From: Patescibacteria group bacterium
GTDB taxonomy: Bacteria > Patescibacteriota > Gracilibacteria > UM-FILTER-43-11
Direction: 5' to 3'
Assembly: GCA_018814945.1 (NCBI GenBank)
Contig: JAHIYT010000057.1
Coordinates: forward strand, 1-7,669
Length of the DNA stretch: 7,669 bases
Within the stretch, counting starts at the first letter, position 1. The number at the start of each line of letters is the position of its first letter. This document shows, piece by piece, positions 1 through 5,641 of this stretch. The notes under the pieces were generated by a model. It saw nothing but the letters and a program-made list of their open reading frames with translations. It ran no database searches and had not been told where the DNA came from. Made by a program: the position numbers and the translations under genes.

Positions 1-1128
1 ACTAAAAACAAAATTACATCATCACTAATAGTTTTTCTATTAAGCGTTTTAATATTCTCCGGTGCTACAAAAGAGGAAAGTTTTGAAGAATCCAATTTAA
101 TTGTAGAACCAATAACCTATTCCGTAGAAAAACCAGATAGCGTTAGGGCAATATATTTAACAGCTTCAACCGTGGCTTACACAAGCAGGTTTAATGAATT
201 AATAGATACACTAATTGAAAATGGTGGAAGTGCAGTAGTAATGGATATTGAAATAGGTGGAGGGCAATTGGCTTTCGAACCTAAAAATGAATTTCTAAAA
301 ACAATCAATCCGGGTAGGGCAATGAATGATTACGAGACAATAGTAAATGAACTACATAAAAAAGGTTTATATGTAATAGCTAGGCAGGTCGTTTTTAACG
401 ACCCCTATATTGGAGTCAGGAGGCCTGACTGGCGCATACAATATAAATGGTGGGATGGCCTTTATGATTACAGGTGGCTTGATCCATCAAAACCTGGAGC
501 GCAATATTACAATCTTATGATAATGGAAGAGGTAGCGCAACTAGGATTTGATGAAATACAATTTGATTATATTAGATTCCCAACCACCAACCATGCATCA
601 TTGGAATATGCATATGATGAAGAAAAATTTGATAACAGCGATGTAATTAATTACTTCCTTGAGCGCGCCAGAAAAATTGCAGATGAATATGATGTAGCTT
701 TAAGCGTAGATACATTTGGTGCAGTAGTGTGGGGGGATGTAGACTGGAAAATCGTGGGACAATCTATTCCGGAAATAGCTAAGATAGTTGATGTTATCTA
801 TCCTATGACCTATCCATCACATTACAGCCCTGGTTACAATGGAATATATAATATGTACTACGCACCTTACGATATAGTATATGAATCAATAAAAAGATTT
901 GTTAAGGAGGCAGATGGTAATGCGGAAATAAGGCCATACATACAAGGCTTTGCCCTAAGGGCATATACTTTTAGCGAGCAATACGTAGCAGATCAAATAC
1001 AAGCTAGCTATGATGGCGGAGCTACAGGATTTTCTATATGGAATGCGGGCAATAGCTATAATTACAGTTGGAGTAGTGTGAATATGGAACCAGAGATAAC
1101 AATGGCAAATGACGATGACAAAAAATAA
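1..1128 (+). CDS. Secreted DUF4015-type putative glycosyl hydrolase, 5' end outside window
   Basis: The frame is open from base 1 to the TAA at 1126-1128, giving 375 visible residues and no start codon that fits, so the gene begins left of the window. Visible residues 1-22 are a basic stretch (TKNK) followed by a hydrophobic segment (SLIVFLLSVLIFSGA), which looks like most of a signal peptide. A GTG at 172 could be called as a start, but it would remove this segment and cut into the first strand of the domain (VRAIYLTAST, about residues 48-57). The rest resembles the DUF4015 / putative glycosyl hydrolase family (PF13200), a TIM-barrel-like fold: VMDIE at about 80-84, FDYIRFP at 188-194, YPMTYPSHY at 267-275 and GFSIWNAGNSY near 343-353. 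The acidic residues in the first two motifs are the best active-site candidates. The product is probably exported and may act on cell-surface or exogenous polysaccharide, but the substrate is unknown. The last codons (NDDDK) lie in the hexamer repeat. It converges on rpsI. Confidence 0.8.
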   Translation, partial: TKNKITSSLIVFLLSVLIFSGATKEESFEESNLIVEPITYSVEKPDSVRAIYLTASTVAYTSRFNELIDTLIENGGSAVVMDIEIGGGQLAFEPKNEFLKTINPGRAMNDYETIVNELHKKGLYVIARQVVFNDPYIGVRRPDWRIQYKWWDGLYDYRWLDPSKPGAQYYNLMIMEEVAQLGFDEIQFDYIRFPTTNHASLEYAYDEEKFDNSDVINYFLERARKIADEYDVALSVDTFGAVVWGDVDWKIVGQSIPEIAKIVDVIYPMTYPSHYSPGYNGIYNMYYAPYDIVYESIKRFVKEADGNAEIRPYIQGFALRAYTFSEQYVADQIQASYDGGATGFSIWNAGNSYNYSWSSVNMEPEITMANDDDKK

Positions 1129-1184
1129 CCATGACGATGATAGAGTTATCAAAGCCATGGTCATTGTCATAGTCATTGTCAATT
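1109..1184. repeat. Inverted arms of degenerate hexamer repeats between convergent genes
   Basis: The right arm is a tandem series with a 6-bp period: ccatgg, tcattg, tcatag, tcattg, tcaatt (1155-1184). The left arm holds the complementary words atgacg, atgaca (1109-1120) and atgacg, atgata (1131-1142). The array starts inside the last codons of the plus-strand gene and ends on the first base of the rpsI stop codon. It can form several mutually exclusive hairpins, one of which is the terminator listed separately. Confidence 0.65.
1120..1165 (-). terminator. Probable intrinsic terminator of the ribosomal operon after rpsI
   Basis: Read on the minus strand, bases 1165-1154 can pair with 1135-1124 in a 12-bp stem (two G-U pairs, core ACCATG/CATGGT) with an 18-nt loop. 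It runs straight into the T-run that is the complement of the six A's at 1120-1125. It begins about 20 bp past the rpsI stop and overlaps the last codons of the convergent gene. An alternative stem, 1131-1140 with 1161-1170, is fully paired only in the plus-strand RNA and is not followed by a T-run, so no good terminator is seen for the plus-strand gene. Confidence 0.5.
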
Positions 1185-1642
1185 TAACGCTTAGCCCATT
1201 GTGGAGCACGACGAGCACGTTTTAAACCAAACTTCTTACGCTCTTTAACACGAGAATCACGAGTCAGTAAGCCAGCCTTTTTAAGCTGAGATCTAAATTC
1301 TGGATCATATTCAAGCAATGCTTTTGCAATGCCATGGCGAACCGCATCAGATTGAGAACTAATGCCACCACCAACAACTTTAGCTGTAATATCAAAAGTC
1401 TTTAAAACGTTAGTTAGCTTTAGAGGAGATTTAATATTCCCGATTAAGGTACCAAAGAAATATTCATCAATTGGTTTGTTGTTGATGACTATATCTCCTT
1501 TACCTTTTTCATATAAACGTACTCTGGCAACAGAGGTTTTACGTTTTCCATTTGCATAAAAGTAACGTCCTTTGCGCTCCATTAAATTTTTCTCAGTTGT
1601 TTCTTCCCCGCCTGTACTGCGGGCAGGTTTCTTATCAGGCAT
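1184..1642 (-). CDS. rpsI: Small ribosomal subunit protein uS9
   Basis: Component of the 30S head; its C-terminal tail reaches the P-site tRNA. The core shows [18 protein letters not shown] (residues 28-45), the [19 protein letters not shown] segment near 92-110, and the basic tail ending RAPQWAKR, which keeps the terminal Lys-Arg of the family. At 152 residues it is about 20 longer than the usual ~130, because of an N-terminal extension (residues 1-20, [12 protein letters not shown] onward). This start lies 3 bp after the rplM stop, which favours translational coupling in the normal rplM-rpsI pair. An alternative start at Met21 (position 1582) would give a standard-length protein. The extension contains a GC-rich palindrome (residues 6-12), so it may be repeat-derived. 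It is the last gene of the operon. The identity is certain; the exact start is less so. Confidence 0.95.
   Translation of the reverse strand: MPDKKPARSTGGEETTEKNLMERKGRYFYANGKRKTSVARVRLYEKGKGDIVINNKPIDEYFFGTLIGNIKSPLKLTNVLKTFDITAKVVGGGISSQSDAVRHGIAKALLEYDPEFRSQLKKAGLLTRDSRVKERKKFGLKRARRAPQWAKR
1607..1627. repeat. GC-rich CCCGC/GCGGG palindrome inside the uS9 N-terminal extension
   Basis: cccgc (1607-1611) and gcggg (1619-1623) form a 5-bp GC stem around a 7-nt loop. The overlapping outer words cctg (1611-1614) and cagg (1624-1627) give an alternative pairing. It stands out as GC-rich in AT-rich surroundings. It shares its stem with the palindrome upstream of rplQ (2539-2551), suggesting a dispersed REP-like family. 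It is translated in frame as uS9 residues 6-12 (PARSTGG) if the 1642 start is used. Confidence 0.55.
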
Positions 1643-1645
1643 GAA

Positions 1646-2077
1646 TTAAAGTTTAATTGTAATAGGATTTTGCCCTCCATGAGGATGTTCAGTGCCAGCA
1701 TAGACACTAAGTTTTTCTAAAATAAATTTCTTTAAACGGTTATTTGGAATCATTCCAGTAATAGCTTCTTGTAGGATTCTGGTTGGGTTCTTCTCTTTAA
1801 CTGAAGCATAAGATTTTCTGCGTAAATGACCAAGATAGCCAGTATGGTGAATAAATTCTTTTTGATCCTCTTTATTACCAGATAGCTTTACCTTTTCCGC
1901 ATTGATAATTATCACATAATCACCCATATCTAGGTGTGGAGTGAAAGAAGGTTTGTTCTTGCCACGTAAAATATTTGCAACCTCAGTAGCAAGTCGGCCA
2001 ACAACTTTATCAGTAGCATCTACTAGATACCACTTTCTTTCGGATTTAGCCGGAGATTTAGGAGTAAAAGTCTTCAT
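1646..2077 (-). CDS. rplM: Large ribosomal subunit protein uL13
   Basis: Early-assembling 50S protein that binds 23S rRNA. It is 143 residues, normal for the family. Diagnostic stretches are KWYLVDATDKVVGRLATEVA (15-34), LRGKNKPSFTPHLDMGDYVIIINAEKVKLSG (38-68) and the C-terminal VYAGTEHPHGGQNP (about 125-138). It is the partner of rpsI, with only 3 bp between this stop codon and the rpsI start. The start follows a run of A's and the word CACATGT, with no Shine-Dalgarno sequence. The same leader word precedes rpsK. The 94-bp spacer towards rplQ holds a long heptamer-phased inverted repeat, so rplM may have its own expression level within the operon. Confidence 0.98.
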   Translation of the reverse strand: MKTFTPKSPAKSERKWYLVDATDKVVGRLATEVANILRGKNKPSFTPHLDMGDYVIIINAEKVKLSGNKEDQKEFIHHTGYLGHLRRKSYASVKEKNPTRILQEAITGMIPNNRLKKFILEKLSVYAGTEHPHGGQNPITIKL

Positions 2078-2082
2078 TTTTT

Positions 2083-2168
2083 ACATGTGACATTTAACAT
2101 GTGACATTTAACTTGTAATATTGATAATACAAATATCTGTTAAATGTTAATGGTCAAATGTTAATAGT
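2083..2168. repeat. Heptamer-phased inverted repeat in the rplM/rplQ spacer
   Basis: The left arm (2083-2112) is two exact copies of the 14-mer acatgtgacattta (2083-2096, 2097-2110), each made of two 7-mers. The right arm (2139-2168) has two near copies of gttaaatgttaatg (2139-2152, 2153-2166). The arms pair over 30 positions with 21 Watson-Crick pairs, 2 G-T and 7 mismatches, around a 26-nt loop. The loop contains ttgta/tacaa (2113-2117, 2128-2132), which can extend the hairpin. There is no T-run after either side, so it does not look like an intrinsic terminator. It sits 5 bp upstream of the rplM start. Confidence 0.8.
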
Positions 2169-2171
2169 TAA

Positions 2172-2525
2172 TTAAATAAGTTCAATCTGTACCACAGAAG
2201 CTGCATCGCCAGCACGGAATCCCAACTGAGTAATTCTTACATAACCAGAGTTCCTATCCTTATACCTTTCTAAAAGCTCTCTGATTAGCTTCTTTGATGC
2301 GTTTTTATCCGTTAGATATGAACCCAAGGCCTTCATAGCAACAGGTAATGATTGTTTCTTAGATTGTGTTATCATTTTTTCAATAATTGGCTTAACTAGC
2401 TTAGCTTTAGGGGCAGTAGTTTTAACCTTTTCGTAGAGTATGATTGATGTAGCTAAGTTTCTTAGCATTGCATTTAAGTGCTGTTCTTTACGATTTAGCC
2501 TAGTTGATTTTACTTGGTGTCGCAT
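2172..2525 (-). CDS. rplQ: Large ribosomal subunit protein bL17
   Basis: 50S protein located near the exit tunnel rim. It is 117 residues, typical length. The N-terminus MRHQVKSTRLNRKEQHLNAMLRNLATSIILYEKVKTTAPKAK matches the family signature (RHxxxxxxLNR, then the NLAxSLxxxExIxTTxxKAK pattern). The C-terminus GYVRITQLGFRAGDAASVVQIEL is the standard YTRI-x-K-x-x-x-RxGDxAxMxxIEL ending. It follows rpoA directly, the usual alpha-operon order. The spacer to rpoA is 54 bp and carries a GC-rich palindrome rather than a ribosome binding site. The sequence just before the start (CTACTACTC) has no Shine-Dalgarno match. Confidence 0.97.
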   Translation of the reverse strand: MRHQVKSTRLNRKEQHLNAMLRNLATSIILYEKVKTTAPKAKLVKPIIEKMITQSKKQSLPVAMKALGSYLTDKNASKKLIRELLERYKDRNSGYVRITQLGFRAGDAASVVQIELI

Positions 2526-2538
2526 GAGTAGTAGTTAT

Positions 2539-2551
2539 CCCGCTTAGCGGG
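2539..2551. repeat. GC-rich perfect palindrome CCCGCT-T-AGCGGG upstream of rplQ
   Basis: Bases 2539-2544 and 2546-2551 are exact inverse complements around a single central base. On the minus-strand transcript it would form a short, strong hairpin about 14 nt before the rplQ start. No T-run follows, so it is unlikely to terminate. The CCCGC/GCGGG stem recurs at 1607-1623. Possible roles are an mRNA processing or stability element, or a dispersed REP-like repeat; the sequence does not decide between them. Confidence 0.6.
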
Positions 2552-2579
2552 GCCTATTGGTTAGAATTTAAATTAATAT

Positions 2580-3569
2580 TTAAAGATTGGCGTTATCATC
2601 GGTTAAACTTAGTCCACGAGGATTAAGTGCGTCAGCAACTTCTGTCATAGCTTTTTTACCAAAACCACGGAAGTTACCCAATTTACTTGGAGTGCATTTA
2701 ACTAATTGCTCAATAGAACCAATTCCACCATTAATTAATGCATTCAAAGTACGCGGTGAGAAGTTTAAGATCTCAATTGGAGTATATGTCTCCTTCTTTG
2801 ATTCTTCCTCTTGCTCTTCAATTTCTTTTTCCTTAACAGTTTGAGCATCACTTCTGAAATCAGGCTCAACATTATCTTCCTCCATTAGGAATAAGTCAAA
2901 GTAAGATTTAAGTACACTTGAGCTGAATTTAAGAGCATCTTCAGAGGTAATTGAACCATTTGTTTCAATATCAATTGTTAACTTATCCAAATCTGTCATC
3001 TGGCCAACACGAGTGCTTGTAACATCGTACTTAACCTTCTTAACAGGGGTATATATTGCATCAACTTGAATCATACCTATATCTTTCTTGTTCTTCTTTT
3101 TAAGTGTAGCAGGAACATAACCCACACCTTTTTCAACAGTCATTTCAATATTTAACTTTGTACCTTTTTTTGTAATAGATGTGATTTTTAGATCAGGATT
3201 TAGAATTTCAATATCACTTGAATGTTCTATTGAACTAGCTAAAACATCACCTTCTTTACTAACAGAAAGTTTAATAGTTTCAGGATCTTTAGAATGTTTC
3301 TTAACCTGAAGTAACTTCAGATTTAAAATAATATCCAAAACGCTGTCCTGAACACCAGGAAGTGTTGAATATTCATGCGCCGCCCCCTGAATCTTTACCG
3401 AAGTAACAGCTGCACCAGGAAGTGAAGAAAGTAAAACACGACGAAAAGCATTCCCCAACGTCATTCCATAACCAGATGGAAGAGGGCTGATGCTAAATGT
3501 TGCATGAAACTTGTCTTTTGACTCGGTTTGAATTTTAGGCAAACCAATTTCTTCTTGGATTATATGCAT
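2580..3569 (-). CDS. rpoA: DNA-directed RNA polymerase alpha subunit
   Basis: Alpha subunit, the dimer that scaffolds RNA polymerase assembly and reads UP elements and activators. It is 329 residues, the normal length. The N-terminal domain covers about residues 10-230 and contains GYGMTLGNAFRRVLLSSLPG (33-52), the conserved dimer/assembly helix, and the LDKLTIDIETNGSITSEDAL segment (194-213). A charged, Glu-rich linker (about 231-261) leads to the C-terminal domain (about 264-322), with SPRTLNALINGGIGSIEQLV, FGKKAMTEV and NPRGLSL. Arg273 and Asn276 align with the E. coli DNA-contacting Arg265 and Asn268, so UP-element binding is probably retained. It lies between rpsD (19 bp spacer) and rplQ, the classic alpha-operon position. 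No Shine-Dalgarno sequence precedes the ATG. Confidence 0.98.
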   Translation of the reverse strand: MHIIQEEIGLPKIQTESKDKFHATFSISPLPSGYGMTLGNAFRRVLLSSLPGAAVTSVKIQGAAHEYSTLPGVQDSVLDIILNLKLLQVKKHSKDPETIKLSVSKEGDVLASSIEHSSDIEILNPDLKITSITKKGTKLNIEMTVEKGVGYVPATLKKKNKKDIGMIQVDAIYTPVKKVKYDVTSTRVGQMTDLDKLTIDIETNGSITSEDALKFSSSVLKSYFDLFLMEEDNVEPDFRSDAQTVKEKEIEEQEEESKKETYTPIEILNFSPRTLNALINGGIGSIEQLVKCTPSKLGNFRGFGKKAMTEVADALNPRGLSLTDDNANL

Positions 3570-3588
3570 AGATATAAAAAGTTAATTA

Positions 3589-4194
3589 TTAACGTGAGTA
3601 AAACTCAACGATCAACTGGCTATCAATACTCTTTTCTAAATCATCTTTTTCAGGAAGAGCCAGTACTTCCACAGCTAATTTTTTCAAATCAACCTTAAGC
3701 CATTTAGGTGAGTAATCTTTTAATTTATCAAGTCCATTGTAAAGAGGTGAATTTGCATGTTTCTGTAGTAATTCAATCTTATCCCCTGGCTTAACGATTA
3801 TTGATGGAATATCAACACGACGACCATTTAATTTGAGATGTCCATGGCTAACCATTTGTCTAGCCTGCATTCTTGTAACTGCAAATTGTGAAACATATAT
3901 AACGTTATCTAAACGTCTTTCCAAAAGGCGTAATAGATTTTCACCGGTATCACCAGGTTGTGAAACTGCTTTTCTGAAACAATTTCTAAATTGTCTTTCA
4001 GATAAACCAAATACAAATCTGGCCTTCTGTTTTTCATCTAATTGTCGGCCATATTCAGTTTTCTTGGTGAACTTTCCACCATGAAGACCCGGTTTTGACT
4101 GACGTCTTCTAAGAATTTTAGTATATTTTTCAGTACCGAAGAGATTAACTCCTAGTCGACGGCATAACTTTGCTTTTGGACCTGTATAACGCAT
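3589..4194 (-). CDS. rpsD: Small ribosomal subunit protein uS4
   Basis: Primary 16S rRNA-binding protein that nucleates 30S assembly, and a translational repressor of the alpha operon in E. coli. It is 201 residues. The N-terminal region has the family opening RYTGPKAKLCRRLGVNLFG and QSKPGLHGGK. The S4 RNA-binding domain runs from about residue 90 to 150 (LERRLDNVIYVSQFAVTRMQARQMVSHGHLKLNGRRVDIPS), and the C-terminus ends QLIVEFYSR. The N-terminal CxxC zinc-type motifs of some uS4 proteins are absent, so this is the zinc-free form. It sits between rpsK and rpoA. The 42-bp spacer before it is a run of five heptamers based on AAATGAA. Whether autoregulation exists here cannot be told. Confidence 0.98.
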   Translation of the reverse strand: MRYTGPKAKLCRRLGVNLFGTEKYTKILRRRQSKPGLHGGKFTKKTEYGRQLDEKQKARFVFGLSERQFRNCFRKAVSQPGDTGENLLRLLERRLDNVIYVSQFAVTRMQARQMVSHGHLKLNGRRVDIPSIIVKPGDKIELLQKHANSPLYNGLDKLKDYSPKWLKVDLKKLAVEVLALPEKDDLEKSIDSQLIVEFYSR

Positions 4195-4202
4195 ATTTGA
4201 TT

Positions 4203-4237
4203 AAATGAAAAATGAAAATTGTAAAATGATAAATGGC
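4203..4237. repeat. Five tandem degenerate heptamers in the rpsD/rpsK spacer
   Basis: On the plus strand the words are aaatgaa, aaatgaa, aattgta, aaatgat, aaatggc in exact 7-bp register, reaching the first base of the rpsK stop codon. Read in the gene direction it is a CATTTxx series ending 8 bp before the rpsD ATG. It has only one arm; no matching inverted arm is present. Confidence 0.65.
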
Positions 4238-4629
4238 TACACTCTCCTTGCTTTCTTCTTTCTGCATCCATTATGAGGAGCGGGAGTGGTGTCGAAAATA
4301 GCTTCTAATTCCATTCCAGCAGCTTGTAAGCCACGAATAGCTTGTTCACGACCAGTGCCAACACCTTTAACAAACACCTTTACCTTTTGAACACCATAAG
4401 CAGCTGCTTTTTGCATTAACTTTTCAGCAGTCACTGTAGCAGCATAAGGAGTTGATTTTCTTGACCCCTTAAAACCACATCCACCTGCACTGGATTGAGC
4501 AATGACGCTGCCATTCGGCTCGGTCAAAGACATCAAAGTATTATTGAAAGAAGCGATTACATAAACATTCGCCTCTGGAACAGTGCGTTTAATCTTTTTA
4601 GTACTAGTTTTCTTCTGTTTATCTGCCAT
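4237..4629 (-). CDS. rpsK: Small ribosomal subunit protein uS11
   Basis: Protein of the 30S platform that helps shape the mRNA exit region. From the ATG at 4629 (MADKQKKTSTKK) it is 130 residues, as expected. Core signatures are VYVIASFNNTLMSLTEPNGSVIAQSSAGGCGFKGSRKSTPYAA and VKVFVKGVGTGREQAIRGLQAAGMELEAIFDTTPAPHNGCRKKKARRV. An upstream in-frame ATG at 4647 would add MSHVII. Those codons come entirely from the AT-rich spacer next to and inside the heptamer repeat and have no counterpart in the family, so 4629 is preferred. Neither start has a Shine-Dalgarno sequence. It lies between rpsM and rpsD in the standard order. Confidence 0.97.
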   Translation of the reverse strand: MADKQKKTSTKKIKRTVPEANVYVIASFNNTLMSLTEPNGSVIAQSSAGGCGFKGSRKSTPYAATVTAEKLMQKAAAYGVQKVKVFVKGVGTGREQAIRGLQAAGMELEAIFDTTPAPHNGCRKKKARRV

Positions 4630-4636
4630 AATTATT

Positions 4637-4699
4637 ACATGTGACATTTGACAACTGACCTTTGACAGTCAAATGTTAAATGTTAATTGTTAAATGTTA
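4637..4699. repeat. Nine-heptamer imperfect palindrome in the rpsK/rpsM spacer
   Basis: The words acatgtg, acatttg, acaactg, acctttg, acagtca, aatgtta, aatgtta, attgtta, aatgtta follow one another without a break in 7-bp register. The last one covers the rpsM stop codon. The centre is an exact palindrome (tttgac-a-gtcaaa, 4661-4673). The full arms, 4637-4666 with 4668-4697, give 22 Watson-Crick pairs, 3 G-T and 5 mismatches out of 30. In the minus-strand RNA the G-T positions become C-A mismatches. No T-run follows. Confidence 0.8.
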
Positions 4700-5077
4700 T
4701 TTCTTTGTAGCTTTAATCTTACCGCTACCCATTGTCATTTTCTTACCACGTTTAGTACGAGCATTAGTTTTAGTTCTTTGTCCTCTTACGGGAAGTTTTC
4801 TTCTGTGACGAAAACCCCTGTAAGTTCCGATTTCTTGCAGTCTTTTGATATCGTTAGTTACTTGCCTTCTTAGGTCACCCTCTGTAACCATCTTACCTAT
4901 TACATCACGAATTTTTTGTTCCTGATCAGCAGTTAGATTTTCTACTTTTGTATCCAGATCAATCTTTAATTTATTCAAAAGCTCTTTGCTTACACTTCTG
5001 CCGATTCCAAAGATGTATGTGAGTGCTATTTCTATACGCTTACCCTTAGGTAAATTCACTCCTGCTATTCTAGCCAT
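4697..5077 (-). CDS. rpsM: Small ribosomal subunit protein uS13
   Basis: 30S head protein that makes the B1 intersubunit bridges and touches P-site tRNA through its basic tail. It is 126 residues, slightly longer than the E. coli protein. It starts [28 protein letters not shown], the family signature, followed by a helix-two-turns-helix region with [16 protein letters not shown]. The C-terminal half contains [28 protein letters not shown], the rRNA- and tRNA-binding part, then a Lys-rich end. It is the first gene of the S13-S11-S4-alpha-L17 group, downstream of rpmJ. The spacer between them holds two perfect 14-mers. No Shine-Dalgarno sequence is present before ATG 5077. Confidence 0.98.
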   Translation of the reverse strand: MARIAGVNLPKGKRIEIALTYIFGIGRSVSKELLNKLKIDLDTKVENLTADQEQKIRDVIGKMVTEGDLRRQVTNDIKRLQEIGTYRGFRHRRKLPVRGQRTKTNARTKRGKKMTMGSGKIKATKK

Positions 5078-5095
5078 ATGAAAATTATAATTTGG

Positions 5096-5123
5096 ATCTG
5101 AGATCAGAAATCTGAGATCAGAA
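5096..5123. repeat. Two perfect 14-mers (four heptamers) in the rpsM/rpmJ spacer
   Basis: atctgagatcagaa occurs twice in direct tandem (5096-5109, 5110-5123), each copy being two related 7-mers (atctgag, atcagaa). Bases 5097-5122 are also nearly palindromic: TCTGA and TCAGA blocks of 5 complementary bases alternate with 2-base mismatches, so any hairpin would show a 5-paired, 2-unpaired rhythm. Confidence 0.75.
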
Positions 5124-5128
5124 ATAAG

Positions 5129-5245
5129 TTATCCTTGTCTTTGTTTATGTTTTTTTGATCTATGACAAATAACCCTAATGACACCTTTTCTTTTGATTAC
5201 ACGACAATATTCACAAATTTTCTTAACGGATGCTCTTACCTTCAT
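5129..5245 (-). CDS. rpmJ: Large ribosomal subunit protein bL36 (zinc-finger type)
   Basis: This is a 38-residue protein, easily missed because of its size. It reads [14 protein letters not shown] through to [10 protein letters not shown] and stops with TAA at 5131-5129. It matches bL36 over its full length. Cys11, Cys14, Cys27 and His33 form the C-x2-C-x12-C-x5-H zinc site of the zinc-binding (C+) version. The protein sits near the peptidyl-transferase-side rRNA core of the 50S and helps late assembly. It lies between infA and rpsM, the conserved bacterial position. The 28-bp spacer to infA is four heptamers. The start codon is separated from the last heptamer by a single base and lacks a Shine-Dalgarno sequence. 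Confidence 0.97.
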   Translation of the reverse strand: MKVRASVKKICEYCRVIKRKGVIRVICHRSKKHKQRQG

Positions 5246-5246
5246 G

Positions 5247-5274
5247 AAATGAAAAATGATAAATGCTAAATAAT
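5247..5274. repeat. Four tandem heptamers filling the rpmJ/infA spacer
   Basis: aaatgaa, aaatgat, aaatgct, aaataat in exact 7-bp register occupy the whole 28-bp spacer between the infA stop codon and the rpmJ start, apart from one base. The first two words match those in the rpsD/rpsK spacer (aaatgaa, aaatgat). Confidence 0.65.
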
Positions 5275-5522
5275 TATTCTGTTTCTTTTTTTGGTGTTGG
5301 GTGCCTGTATGTAATTCGACCTTTTGTTAGGTCATAAGGCGTCATTTCAACAGTAACTAAATCTCCAGGTAGAATGCGTATGTAATTCATCCTAATCTTG
5401 CCGGAAACATGCGCTAAAATCGTGTGTCCTTTGTAATTCTCACCTATCAGTTCAACTCTAAAAGTGGCATTTGATAAGCATTCAATGATTTTACCTTCAA
5501 CCTCAATTACTTCTTTAGCCAT
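5274..5522 (-). CDS. infA: Translation initiation factor IF-1
   Basis: IF-1 binds the 30S A site during initiation and cooperates with IF-2 and IF-3. From ATG 5522 the protein is 82 residues: [25 protein letters not shown], then [42 protein letters not shown]. This is the full OB fold (S1-like) of the family, plus a tail of about 10 residues (PTPKKETE) beyond the usual 71-73. The frame stays open upstream to an ATG at 5594, but the extra 24 residues are unlike IF-1 and overlap the structured leader, so 5522 is chosen. It appears to be the first gene of the downstream ribosomal segment, with a candidate promoter around 5664-5691. No Shine-Dalgarno sequence precedes it. Confidence 0.97.
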   Translation of the reverse strand: MAKEVIEVEGKIIECLSNATFRVELIGENYKGHTILAHVSGKIRMNYIRILPGDLVTVEMTPYDLTKGRITYRHPTPKKETE

Positions 5523-5534
5523 ACGTAGTAGCGA

Positions 5535-5632
5535 GTAATACGATCCGAATGGAGCGCAGGCCGTTAGGCCTATAGTGCAATAAGGATGAATCACGTAGTT
5601 CCATTAAGCAGGATAAGTGATTCAAGTATTAC
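5535..5632 (-). promoter_or_regulatory. Potential branched leader RNA upstream of infA
   Basis: The 7-bp helix gtaatac/gtattac (5535-5541 with 5626-5632) would enclose three hairpins. These are 5542-5546 with 5551-5555 (one mismatch, 4-nt loop), the GC-rich AGGCC/GGCCT (5558-5562 with 5567-5571, 4-nt loop), and an exact 8-bp stem tgaatcac/gtgattca (5587-5594 with 5617-5624). Together they form a multibranch fold ending about 13 nt before the infA ATG on the minus-strand transcript. No known riboswitch or ribosomal leader was recognised. This is pattern reading only, with no folding energy or covariation behind it. Confidence 0.35.
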
Positions 5633-5641
5633 CCTATTGAT

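Noticed and set aside
955..1218. Minus-strand frame of 87 codons with a MTMTMTMTM run
   Set aside because: It lies antisense to the DUF4015-like gene and overlaps the rpsI end; the Met-Thr run is just the hexamer repeat read in another frame.
1362..1559. Plus-strand open frame inside rpsI
   Set aside because: Antisense to a certain ribosomal protein gene, with no promoter and no recognisable product.
2083..2168. Heptamer inverted repeats as intrinsic terminators or CRISPR-like units
   Set aside because: No T-run follows the stems, there are no unique spacers between repeats, and they sit between genes that should be co-transcribed.
2587..2844. Plus-strand open frame inside rpoA
   Set aside because: Mirror of the alpha C-terminal coding region; its low-complexity Ser/Phe-rich end reflects the Glu/Lys-rich linker on the other strand.
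3833..4084. Plus-strand open frame inside rpsD
   Set aside because: Antisense to uS4, with no supporting signals.
4630..4647. Six-residue extension of uS11 from ATG 4647
   Set aside because: Encoded by the spacer beside and within the heptamer repeat; homology supports the start at 4629.
5523..5594. N-terminal extension of IF-1 from ATG 5594
   Set aside because: The 24 extra residues do not resemble IF-1, which starts MAKE at 5522; the stretch is better explained as leader RNA.
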